From an uncultured Bryobacterales bacterium (GTDB taxonomy: Bacteria; Acidobacteriota; Terriglobia; Bryobacterales; UBA6623), in the NCBI GenBank assembly GCA_946887065.1, contig CAMPKL010000012.1, forward strand, positions 1 to 17,906: a stretch of DNA of 17,906 nucleotides. The letters are read 5' to 3'. Of the stretch, positions 1-6,870 are shown one piece after another; the stretch's first letter is position 1, and the number at the start of each line of letters is the position of its first letter. A program made the position numbers and the translations under genes. The notes under the pieces were generated by a model that worked only from the letters and a program-made list of their open reading frames with translations, had not been told where the DNA came from and searched no databases.

Positions 1-50
1 CCTACGACGGTTTAGCAAACCGCTGCTTTCGACCTCTCAGCCACCTCTCC
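1..50 (-). tRNA. tRNA-Ser (anticodon GCU), 3' part cut off by the window edge
   Basis: Read on the minus strand, the sequence starts GGAGAGGTGGCTGAGAGG, the usual 5' acceptor arm and D-arm of a serine tRNA. An anticodon arm follows with loop TTGCTAA (anticodon GCT at 16-14) between GCGGT and ACCGT. The start of the long variable arm typical of tRNA-Ser is visible before the window ends; the T-arm and 3' acceptor strand lie outside. The gene begins only 33 bases after the DUF2085 gene ends, so it may be co-transcribed with that operon. A small stem (GAAGA at 63-67 with TCTTC at 75-79) lies between them. Confidence 0.93.
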
Positions 51-83
51 GCGGGGCAGGTCGAAGACGAAGCATCTTCAGCC

Positions 84-509
84 CTAATCTAGCACGATCC
101 GCGGCTGGGACGCCTCGCGAAGCGGGGCTGCCAGGGCCAGCCCGATCGCCGAACCTGCCAGCAACCGAGCCTCTTCCGGCCATGGTCCTAGGCCAGTCTC
201 CAGCAGCCACGCCGCTGCTCCCGCCGCCAGCAATCCGAGCACGTAATTCTTCGATAGCCGTGACGGCACGATCAACGCGACCGACCCGCCCGCGAAGGTG
301 CCCAAACAGCGCGCGCACAAAAGGCTCGGGACGCCCTCCACAAGCAGAACGCGGCTAGGCTCTTGATGACAGATCTGGCCAAAAGCCGTCGACAGCCCCG
401 CCAATAACAGCGGAAATTGCGAGAGCGCCCAGGGCGCCGTCAACGCCAGGCCCAACAGCGACAAGACGCCAATCGCGAGGACGCCGCGCAGCAGACTCAC
501 CGCCGTCAT
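84..509 (-). CDS. DUF2085-type small membrane protein with CH and CARC motifs
   Basis: A 141-residue polytopic membrane protein of unknown function. Hydrophobic segments lie at about residues 8-28, 30-45, 66-82, 87-105 and 115-131. The ICHQ motif (Cys47-His48) and LCARCLGTFAG (Cys65, Cys68) are the signature of the DUF2085 family, where the Cys/His set is thought to bind a metal or cofactor; that role is family inference, not shown here. The start codon overlaps the stop of the upstream gene as ATGA (506-509), so it is the last protein gene of the four-gene operon and is translationally coupled. No terminator was recognised before the tRNA gene. Family call fairly sure; function unknown. Confidence 0.8.
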   Translation of the reverse strand: MTAVSLLRGVLAIGVLSLLGLALTAPWALSQFPLLLAGLSTAFGQICHQEPSRVLLVEGVPSLLCARCLGTFAGGSVALIVPSRLSKNYVLGLLAAGAAAWLLETGLGPWPEEARLLAGSAIGLALAAPLREASQPRIVLD

Positions 510-1177
510 CTCTGTTGGCTGGGCAGAGATTCTCCCTTCTTGAGCAGACTCGGCCGTTTCTTCTCCCGGTCTTCTTCTTCCTTCTGCTGTTCTTGCGCGG
601 CCTCCTGCACTTCCTCCCGCCGCTGCTGGCTCATCGTCTTTTCCCTAGCCGCTTTTTCGGCGCCGTCCGTTTCGATGAGCCCGCTCTTGCGGGCGGTGAG
701 ATCTTCGGAGGTAATTTCAATCGAATCTTCCAAGATGTAGATGGCGTCTTCCAAGGCAAACTCATAACGCCACAAATCGTCCGGGTCTGTCTCTTGAATG
801 CGCTGCAGCCGGCTGAGGAACTCGCGTTCGGCGTTCAGCAGCGGCGGTATCGTCTTCGAGATATCCGCGTCGCGCAACAACGCGTCATCGATGACCATAT
901 CCACTGCTTCCACGATTCGTCCCAACTCCGAGAGATTGTCGTGGACCTTGGCGCCGCGGCCCAACTCCTCCTTGGCCAATAGCTGGTCGATCAACGCCAG
1001 GCGCAGTTTCGCGAACTGCAGGTAGATCGGGATTCTCTCGTTGGGATCTTGCGCCAAGCGGATCTGGTCGGCCTCAAACTCCGTCAGGAAGTCCTTGGTC
1101 ACTAAGATCTCCTGCCCGAAGGCCGGCGTCGCGACGAGCATCGCGATGGTGAAAACGTGGAGTAGCGCGCCTTTCAT
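506..1177 (-). CDS. secreted alpha-helical protein with charged coiled-coil tail, unknown function
   Basis: A 223-residue protein with an N-terminal signal peptide (hydrophobic core at residues 4-18, likely cleavage after TPAFG, about residue 21). The mature part appears almost wholly helical. Residues 25-165 carry heptad-like Leu/Ile spacing. Residues 168-223 are very rich in Glu, Lys, Arg and Gln, as in a coiled coil or disordered tail. I recognise no catalytic motif and cannot name the family. It follows the 149-residue secreted protein by 4 bases, with a near-perfect Shine-Dalgarno overlapping that gene's stop, and it overlaps the DUF2085 gene. The neighbours suggest a periplasmic partner of the TPR protein, which is inference. 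Confidence 0.8.
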   Translation of the reverse strand: MKGALLHVFTIAMLVATPAFGQEILVTKDFLTEFEADQIRLAQDPNERIPIYLQFAKLRLALIDQLLAKEELGRGAKVHDNLSELGRIVEAVDMVIDDALLRDADISKTIPPLLNAEREFLSRLQRIQETDPDDLWRYEFALEDAIYILEDSIEITSEDLTARKSGLIETDGAEKAAREKTMSQQRREEVQEAAQEQQKEEEDREKKRPSLLKKGESLPSQQR

Positions 1178-1181
1178 TCAC

Positions 1182-1631
1182 TCACCTCCTGGTCTGCATG
1201 ATCATGGAAAGGATCTGGCCGTTGATCGCTTCAATGCGCTGAATCACCGGCTCCAGGTCCTCGCGTTCGTCATAAATCAACTGACGCTGCGCGCCCTGCA
1301 GACTCCGTGCCAGCTTGCGAGTTGCGATCTCGGCCTTCTTGAAATGTTTCGGACGACTGCGTGCGTTTTTGCCCGTCGCTTCGAGCGCCTTTAACGACAA
1401 CTCGGCGGCTTCAACGATGCGGGCAAGCATCGCCTGGGCTTGTTCCGGTAATCCTTGGCGATAGGCCTCGACGACGCTGTCCACGCCGGCCTGCGCCAGA
1501 TCCAGCGCCATTTGAGATTGCTTTTCCGGATCGGACTCAGACTGGACGGCATCCCACGTGGGCTGCTGAGCCGGCGCCGCTGCCGCTAGCGCGAGGAACA
1601 AGCAGACGATTGCCGGGCGTGAAAATCTCAT
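1182..1631 (-). CDS. small secreted helical protein, unknown function
   Basis: A 149-residue protein with a clear signal peptide (residues 1-21, ending APAQ). The mature domain is predicted helical. It has a conserved-looking basic stretch near residues 88-105 (KHFKKAEIATRKLARSL) followed by an acidic helix (DEREDLEPVIQRIEAING). I recognise no enzyme motif. Its length, signal peptide and helical make-up resemble the next gene, so the two could be distant relatives or partners. The ATG overlaps the stop of the TPR gene as ATGA (1628-1631), which makes translational coupling likely. Real gene with good confidence; function not assigned. Confidence 0.8.
   Translation of the reverse strand: MRFSRPAIVCLFLALAAAAPAQQPTWDAVQSESDPEKQSQMALDLAQAGVDSVVEAYRQGLPEQAQAMLARIVEAAELSLKALEATGKNARSRPKHFKKAEIATRKLARSLQGAQRQLIYDEREDLEPVIQRIEAINGQILSMIMQTRR
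1185..1190 (-). promoter_or_regulatory. strong Shine-Dalgarno overlapping an upstream stop codon
   Basis: AGGAGG sits seven bases before the ATG of the 223-residue gene and runs into GTGA, whose TGA (1184-1182) is the stop of the 149-residue gene. The full AGGAGGTGA is a near-perfect anti-16S match. It confirms the start at 1177 and couples the two genes. Confidence 0.85.
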
Positions 1632-2857
1632 CGCTTACTCAACACCAGTTCAATCACGCGCAATCTTTGGCGCGACTTCCACTCCTCATCTTCCATGCCG
1701 GGCGCGGCGGCCAGAAACGCCTGGTAGCTTTCCTGCGCTTCCTTGTACAGTTGGAGCCGGTCTTCGGTGATCGCCCGCAAATAGATACTAGCGGGTCTGA
1801 GCGGTTCCAACTTCTCGGCACTCGCCAGCGCCTTCAGGCAACCGTCGTAATTCTGCACCTGATAGAGAGCAAAGGCCAGGCCCGCCCATGCCTTCGGATT
1901 TTGCGGCGCCTGCTGGGCGGCGGCGAGGTATTGGGCATGAGCGCCCTCGTAGTCGAGGGCTTGAATCAGGCTGGCGCCGTATCGCAGGCGCAACTCAGGT
2001 TCATTGGGACTCGCGGCAACGGCTTCCGCCAGCCTCTGCCGGGCCGTATCGGCGTCGTCCGCCAACACATAGGCTTGGGCTAGAGCCGCGCGTGCAGCGT
2101 CCGTCGGGCTTTGATCGACAACCGCCTGCAATTGCGTCGCCGCATCCGTGTAGCGCTCCAACTCCAGCAGCAGCATCCCGATGCGCTCTCGAACGGCCAC
2201 ATTCGTCGGCTCGACTTCGAGATAGTCCTGATACATCTCCAGCGCCTGCTCGCGTCCGCCGGCCTTCTCCACCTGTTCGGCGAGTTGCACCTGGTAGGAG
2301 CGCAACCGCGGATCCAACTCGCCGGCTTTTTGGTAACTCGCCGCCGCGGCCTCGATCTGATTCAGCGAAGCCTGCGCCTGCCCGAGTTCAATCCAGATCG
2401 AGGGCTCGCCCGGATCCAACTCGGCCGCTCGCTCGTAAACCGGTATCGCCTCGCTCGCTTGGCCCGACTCCGCAAGCGCCTGGGCGTGGAAGTATAGAAC
2501 CTGCGGGTCATCGGGATGGTTCGCCGCCGCGCGGCCCAGCAAAGGCGCCGCCTCCGACGCCTTCCCGCTCCTCAGCAACACAACGCCCAAGTTCAGAAAA
2601 GCCGGCTGCAACTCCGGCTCAATCTCCAAGGCTCGGCGGTAGGCCTTGATCGCCTCTTCGTCGCGTTGCAACTGGGCCAGGGCATAGCCGAGATTGAACT
2701 GGATCGACGCGTTCTCCGGCTCCGCCTCGGCAGCAGTCTGAAGCAAGGGGACCGCCGCGGCGAAGTCGTTTTGGCGCAACGCCGCGATCGCCTGCTCGAC
2801 CGGGCTTTCCTGGGCGAGCGCCGACATGGTCAGCAGCATAACCAACAACCAGCGCAT
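1628..2857 (-). CDS. secreted tetratricopeptide (TPR) repeat protein
   Basis: A 409-residue protein with a short signal peptide (residues 1-15, ending SALAQ). Nearly the whole mature chain is tandem 34-residue TPR units, roughly 11 between residues 17 and 393. Typical TPR pattern is visible in segments such as FNLGYALAQLQRDEEAIKAY and the repeated A-x-x-x-x-P turn ending each unit (for example ALEIEPE and AAELDPG). Such solenoids act as protein-binding scaffolds, here in the periplasm or at the outer membrane. It is the first gene of the minus-strand operon with the two small secreted proteins and the DUF2085 protein. A -10-like TACAAT lies nine bases before the start; AAGGA in between could instead serve as a weak ribosome site. 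Confidence 0.9.
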   Translation of the reverse strand: MRWLLVMLLTMSALAQESPVEQAIAALRQNDFAAAVPLLQTAAEAEPENASIQFNLGYALAQLQRDEEAIKAYRRALEIEPELQPAFLNLGVVLLRSGKASEAAPLLGRAAANHPDDPQVLYFHAQALAESGQASEAIPVYERAAELDPGEPSIWIELGQAQASLNQIEAAAASYQKAGELDPRLRSYQVQLAEQVEKAGGREQALEMYQDYLEVEPTNVAVRERIGMLLLELERYTDAATQLQAVVDQSPTDAARAALAQAYVLADDADTARQRLAEAVAASPNEPELRLRYGASLIQALDYEGAHAQYLAAAQQAPQNPKAWAGLAFALYQVQNYDGCLKALASAEKLEPLRPASIYLRAITEDRLQLYKEAQESYQAFLAAAPGMEDEEWKSRQRLRVIELVLSKR

Positions 2858-2866
2858 TGCTTCCTT

Positions 2867-2872
2867 ATTGTA
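2867..2872 (-). promoter_or_regulatory. -10-like TACAAT of the TPR operon, nine bases from its ATG
   Basis: Minus-strand TACAAT is followed by nine bases and the ATG at 2857. A transcript starting about seven bases after the hexamer would have a leader of only two or three bases. No good -35 is seen. It faces the promoter of the hydrolase gene within a 62-base divergent region. Confidence 0.5.
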
Positions 2873-2901
2873 CGGGCGGAGGTCCCCAGGCGCCCCGGCT
2901 C

Positions 2902-2910
2902 TGATACAAT
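2902..2910 (+). promoter_or_regulatory. extended -10 promoter (TGATACAAT) of the hydrolase gene
   Basis: TGATACAAT matches the extended -10 consensus TGnTATAAT. Its hexamer at 2905-2910 ends nine bases before the ATG at 2920. The bases between are CGCCGCGCC with no Shine-Dalgarno, so the message is probably leaderless or nearly so. No convincing -35 is present, as is common for extended -10 promoters. Confidence 0.55.
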
Positions 2911-2919
2911 CGCCGCGCC

Positions 2920-3810
2920 ATGCGACATGCCCTCGTTTTGCTTGCAGGTCTACTCGTTGCGACTCCGCTCCTGGCGCAGCGCGGCGGAACGCCGCCCCAG
3001 AGAATCAGACTGTGGACAGGCGATGCGCCCGGAGCTTTGGGCCAGCAGGATGAGGACATCCCGACCCTTGATCTCTACATCGTGCCGCCAGAGCGAGCCG
3101 TCGGAACGGCGGTTGTGGTCTGTCCCGGCGGGGGCTATCGCGCCCTGGCGATCGACCACGAGGGCGAGCAGATCGCGCGCTGGTGGAATTCGCTTGGCGT
3201 GTCGGCCTTCGTCCTGAAATACCGCCTCGGTCCGAAATACCATCACCCCGTCGAATTGGGCGACGCTCAGCGCGCTATTCGCTGGGTGCGCGGCCGCGCC
3301 GGGGAGTATGGCTACCAACCTGACCGCATCGGGATTATGGGCTTTTCCGCCGGAGGCCACCTCGCTTCGAGCGCCGCCACGCTATTCGATAAAGGCCAGC
3401 CCGCGGCTGCCGATCCGATTGACCGCCCGAGTTCAAGGCCTGACTTCGCCGTCTTGGTCTATCCGGTCATCTCCATGACCACCGAGTATGTGCATCAAGG
3501 TTCCAAGAACAATCTGCTCGGCGAAAGCCCCGATCAGGCGTTGGCGGCGCGTTTGTCCACTGAACTGCAGGTTACTGCCGAGACCCCGCCCGTTTTCCTC
3601 TTCCACACCAACGAAGACATGGTCGTACCGGCTGAGAACAGCGTTCTTTTCTATCTCGCCCTGAGGCGGGCCAAGATTCCGGCGGAGCTGCACATTTACG
3701 AGCGAGGGCCGCACGGCGTCGGCCTGGCTTGGAGCGATGCGGTGTTAGGTTCGTGGCCGTCGCGACTTGCCGACTGGATGCGCATTCGCGGGCTTCTTGC
3801 CGGCCGCTAA
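2920..3810 (+). CDS. secreted alpha/beta hydrolase (acetyl-xylan-esterase/BD-FAE-like)
   Basis: A 296-residue protein with signal peptide MRHALVLLAGLLVATPLLAQ, so probably periplasmic or secreted. It has an alpha/beta-hydrolase core with an oxyanion loop PGGGY (69-73) and nucleophile elbow GFSAGGH (Ser143). Asp233 lies in HTNEDMVVP and His265 in RGPHGVGL, completing a Ser-Asp-His triad. The pattern matches the carboxylesterase group often annotated as acetyl-xylan esterase, feruloyl esterase or xylanase-associated esterase. The true substrate (acetylated or feruloylated sugar) cannot be told from sequence. It stands alone between the divergent TPR operon and the polysaccharide-type pair downstream. 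Confidence 0.9.
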   Translation: MRHALVLLAGLLVATPLLAQRGGTPPQRIRLWTGDAPGALGQQDEDIPTLDLYIVPPERAVGTAVVVCPGGGYRALAIDHEGEQIARWWNSLGVSAFVLKYRLGPKYHHPVELGDAQRAIRWVRGRAGEYGYQPDRIGIMGFSAGGHLASSAATLFDKGQPAAADPIDRPSSRPDFAVLVYPVISMTTEYVHQGSKNNLLGESPDQALAARLSTELQVTAETPPVFLFHTNEDMVVPAENSVLFYLALRRAKIPAELHIYERGPHGVGLAWSDAVLGSWPSRLADWMRIRGLLAGR

Positions 3811-3839
3811 GTAACTGAGATGAGCGGGGTTTGCTGCGT

Positions 3840-3866
3840 TACAATCGGGGAGTTCAGATATCCCCG
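3840..3866 (+). promoter_or_regulatory. -10-like TACAAT followed at once by a 6-bp hairpin
   Basis: TACAAT at 3840-3845 is the best -10 before the TPR/ligase-like pair. It is followed directly by CGGGGA (3846-3851), a 9-base loop and TCCCCG (3861-3866), a perfect 6-bp stem. There is no T-tract, so this is not a standard terminator. It may be an operator or lie at the 5' end of the message. No clear -35 and no Shine-Dalgarno before the ATG at 3894. Confidence 0.4.
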
Positions 3867-3893
3867 CAGTCGGCTGGCTAGTCAAATTTCCTC

Positions 3894-5354
3894 ATGTTCG
3901 ATCGTCCGCGGCGCCGTCGACGCAGCAAGAGTAAGCCCGACCCCTTGTCCAGGCCCGAGGCGAACCCAAACGCTCCGCCCGCCCAACCCTGGATTGCCAT
4001 CTCCGTCGAGGAATTGATCGAAGGGGCCGCCGGCCCCAAGCCCGCCGTCGAGCCGCCCCGTCCGAAACCTGCTCCTCCGCCCCCGGCGAGCTATTCGCGG
4101 ATCGCTGTCCTGCCGGCGGCCCTCTTGGTCGGCGCAGCCGCCGTTTTCGTCATTCAAAGTTCCGTGCGCTCCACCTTGGCGGAAGCGTGGGTGGGAGAGT
4201 CCTCGCTCGTTTCGCTGCAGCGCGCCGTCGCCGTCGTGCCCGACCATTCTCTTGCTTGGCTCCGTCTGGGAGTGAGGCAATCCAGAGAAGGCGAGTCCGG
4301 CAGCGCCGTGGCCAGCTTGCAAAATGCGGTTGAGCGGGCGCCTGGCGCCAGTTCCCCGCGAATCGCATTGGCTCTGGAACTGGAACGCCTGGGGCGCTTC
4401 GATGAGGCTGAGAGCGCCCTGCTGGGGGCTGCCGAGGCGGAGGCCGGATTTAGCCCCCGCTGGAGCTTGGCCAACTATTACGCGCGGCGCGGGAATTGGG
4501 ACCAGGTCTGGCCCTGGACGCACGAGTCGATCCTCGCCGATCCGGGGCGGCTGGCTGCGGCCGCATCCCTCTGCTGGCGAGCCGAAGCGGACCCGGCGAC
4601 CATTCTCGACTTGGCCATCCCGGACGAACCGCGGATCAATCGCCGTTACTTCGCCTACTTGTTCGACCTGGGAGAACTGGACGCGATGCGGCAGGCTTGG
4701 CCGAGATTCTCGACGGCGGCGACTGAAAGCGAAACTGCGCTGGCGACCCAATACGTGGACCGGCTCCTGGCCGCTGGATACGTGGATGAGGCCGTCGATG
4801 CATGGAACTTTCTTTGCGATCGAGCGCTGCTGCCGTACGCGCCCTTGCGCGGTCCTGATCAGCGTTTGCTGACCAATCAGTTTTTCTTGACCGATCCTTC
4901 CGGCCGCGGTTTCGATTGGAAGGCCCACGACCACCGGGGCGTTCTGTGGACTCGTCCGACGCTCCAAGGGAATCGCGGCAGCATTGACTTTCGGTTTTCC
5001 GGCGTTCAAGAAAGCGGCATCACGCTGCTCACGCAGGTGATCCCCGTTGTGCCGGGAACCTACGTGCTGCGCTTCGAGTTCTCCACGCAGGGCATGGAGA
5101 TTCGAACCGGCCTGGGATGGGTGGTGCGGGATCTCTATTCCGCCGCCGACATTCATCCCTTCGTGACCTTCAACAATGCGGAAGGATTCTGGGATGTCGA
5201 AGACGTAACGTTCGTCATACCTCCGGGCACGCGAGCCGCCGTCCTTGAGCTGCGCTATCTCGTAGTTGAATCTCAAGCGCGGCGCCTTGCAGGGTTCTCG
5301 CTGCGCGACGTGCGGCTTGCGCTGGCTGAGGCAACGGGGGCGTCCCTTCGGTGA
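3894..5354 (+). CDS. membrane-anchored TPR protein paired with the O-antigen-ligase-like gene
   Basis: A 486-residue protein. The N-terminus is very basic (MFDRPRRRRRSKSK), followed by a Pro-rich linker (residues 44-65) and one membrane helix at about 68-87. By the positive-inside rule the N-terminus is cytoplasmic and the rest periplasmic. Residues 100-310 form degenerate TPR-like helical repeats. Residues 330-480 look beta-rich (for example ESGITLLTQVIPVVPGTYVL), like a carbohydrate-binding or jelly-roll domain, but this is a guess from residue pattern. Its TGA overlaps the GTG of the next gene (GTGA, 5351-5354). TPR proteins often accompany Wzy/WaaL-type genes in surface polysaccharide loci, so a role in polymer assembly is inferred. 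Confidence 0.8.
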   Translation: MFDRPRRRRRSKSKPDPLSRPEANPNAPPAQPWIAISVEELIEGAAGPKPAVEPPRPKPAPPPPASYSRIAVLPAALLVGAAAVFVIQSSVRSTLAEAWVGESSLVSLQRAVAVVPDHSLAWLRLGVRQSREGESGSAVASLQNAVERAPGASSPRIALALELERLGRFDEAESALLGAAEAEAGFSPRWSLANYYARRGNWDQVWPWTHESILADPGRLAAAASLCWRAEADPATILDLAIPDEPRINRRYFAYLFDLGELDAMRQAWPRFSTAATESETALATQYVDRLLAAGYVDEAVDAWNFLCDRALLPYAPLRGPDQRLLTNQFFLTDPSGRGFDWKAHDHRGVLWTRPTLQGNRGSIDFRFSGVQESGITLLTQVIPVVPGTYVLRFEFSTQGMEIRTGLGWVVRDLYSAADIHPFVTFNNAEGFWDVEDVTFVIPPGTRAAVLELRYLVVESQARRLAGFSLRDVRLALAEATGASLR

Positions 5355-6637
5355 TCCTTCACTATCGTTTTCGACAGCTCTCTAGCCTAGGCTTGATCGC
5401 ACTGACCGGGTTTGCCGTCTTTGCTTTCGGCGCCGTCGATTCGTTTACGGTCACGATCATTCAAGTCGCGCTCGCCGCCCTGGCTATCGCCTGGGCCATC
5501 AGAAAGGTCCGCCATCCCTACCCGTTTGTGGCCAGCGCCTTCTATCTGCCTCTGCTTGTCATTGTCGTCGCCGCGGACGTGCAGACCGCGTTCTCGCTTT
5601 CCGCGTTCGCCCATGTCACCGAGGCGGGTTTGGCGCTTTGGTTGGCCTACCTGGCGTTCTTCGTCATCGGCGTCAACGTGCAAGCGGATCCGTCGATCCG
5701 CAAGACGTGGCCGGTCGCGGCTTGTTGGCTGGGCCTGGCGGCAGGCTTGATGGCCATGCTGCAGGCCGTGGCGGCGCGCGGCGGCGTTCTTTGGAGAGCA
5801 GCGCCCGGCCTCGAGCCCTTCGGTCCATTCCCTGAGTTCGAGCACTACGCGGTATTCGCCGAACTGCTCTTTCCCCTTTCGCTCGTCACCGCGCTCGCCG
5901 CCAGCCGCTGGCGCGCTCTGGGCGTCGCCGCCGCGGCGGTTCTCGCCGCGTCAGCCGCAGCGGCCGGCTCATCGACTGGATTTCTGCTGCTCACGGCGGA
6001 ACTCGTGATTATCCTGATCGTTGAAGCGGTGAAGCTGGCCCTCGAACGAGGCAAGAATCCGGGCCGCATCGTTTCCTCCGCCGGGGCGCTGGGCCTAGTA
6101 GCGGGGGCGTTGGTTGCCGGCGGCATCATCCGCCAACTTGCCCAAGAGGGGCCGGATCTGCCCGTCAGCGACGCTTCCGCGCCGGCCGCCGCATGGCAAC
6201 TGTTCCAGCAGAAGAGGGCGATCGGCCATGGTCTCGGCACGTTTCCTGTCGCCGCTCGAGCGCATTTTCCGACGATGACGGAAGCGAGCCTTGCCGGCGC
6301 GGAGCCGCTCCGCTTGATCGCCGAACTCGGCATCGCCGGCGTCGTCGCCCAACTCCTGCTCATCGGCCTGTTGCCGATCATGGCGCGTACCCGCCGCGCT
6401 TGGCTTGGCGGCGTCTTGGCGCTGGCCGCCGCTTGGGCGCATAGTTGGCACTACGCTTGGCTCGGATCTCCAGCGTTAGTGCTCGTGGCCTTGGGGCTTT
6501 TGGCGCTTGTAGCGACCGACGGAGATCGGCTGCCCTTGAAAGCCATTTTCCGCCGCAGAAGCGTCATGGATATAGCGACGCACAGCCACCAGAACCAGTC
6601 TCCCCAGCGCGCGTACCAGCCAAGTTCCGCCGAGTAG
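5351..6637 (+). CDS. O-antigen ligase/polymerase-like polytopic membrane protein
   Basis: A 428-residue protein with about 10-12 membrane helices and a large soluble loop near residues 262-320. Wzy/WaaL-type features are GPFPEFEHYAVFAELLFPL before a helix (158-176), the loop motif GHGLGTFPVAARAHFP (292-307) and AELGIAG at 324-330. Members transfer or polymerise lipid-linked glycans on the periplasmic side. The usual SR motif after the glycan loop seems replaced by SSTG (207-210), so activity could differ. Start is GTG, coupled to the TPR gene by a 4-base overlap. The last 60-odd codons overlap the minus-strand lnt frame; the tail after about residue 390 is hydrophilic and may be non-essential. 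Confidence 0.78.
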   Translation: MILHYRFRQLSSLGLIALTGFAVFAFGAVDSFTVTIIQVALAALAIAWAIRKVRHPYPFVASAFYLPLLVIVVAADVQTAFSLSAFAHVTEAGLALWLAYLAFFVIGVNVQADPSIRKTWPVAACWLGLAAGLMAMLQAVAARGGVLWRAAPGLEPFGPFPEFEHYAVFAELLFPLSLVTALAASRWRALGVAAAAVLAASAAAAGSSTGFLLLTAELVIILIVEAVKLALERGKNPGRIVSSAGALGLVAGALVAGGIIRQLAQEGPDLPVSDASAPAAAWQLFQQKRAIGHGLGTFPVAARAHFPTMTEASLAGAEPLRLIAELGIAGVVAQLLLIGLLPIMARTRRAWLGGVLALAAAWAHSWHYAWLGSPALVLVALGLLALVATDGDRLPLKAIFRRRSVMDIATHSHQNQSPQRAYQPSSAE

Positions 6638-6870
6638 CTGAAGCTCGCGGTTACCGCCCCGGGTTCGAACGACGGCAGCGGCGGCGTTATCTGTCCGGCG
6701 CGATTAATCGAAGTCGTGATCCCGTCCGCGGTCGCTCGCAAAATCCAGCGCTGATTCTCTATCGCCCGCATTCGCGCCAGCAGTAGGTGTTGATAACGCG
6801 CTGCCGTGGCGCCGTACCAGCCGTCGTTCGAAATGTTGACCAATACCTCCGCCCCGTTCGCCGTGAACTG
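6451..6870 (-). pseudogene. lnt: C-terminal remainder of lnt after an in-frame TGA
   Basis: This is the direct in-frame continuation of the lnt gene after its TGA at 6873-6871, about 139 codons. It encodes QFTANGAEVLVNISNDGWYG, the conserved Lnt segment following the catalytic cysteine, then the rest of the nitrilase-like domain, a final membrane helix (WGDWFWWLCVAISMTLL) and a hydrophilic tail. It is not a separate gene: no ribosome site precedes it and the fragment lacks the active site. The last 187 bases overlap the 3' end of the plus-strand ligase-like gene, and the tail past the last helix is longer than usual. Sequence conservation argues that the frame broke recently, is read through, or is a sequencing error. 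Confidence 0.85.

Noticed and set aside
3882..5276. 464-codon open frame on the minus strand
   Set aside because: It is antisense to the membrane-anchored TPR gene, low in hydrophobic pattern, rich in Arg/Gly/Gln, and has no ribosome site or family motif.
6451..6843. Separate small gene with a TTG start
   Set aside because: It is simply the in-frame continuation of lnt after the TGA, with no independent start signal.
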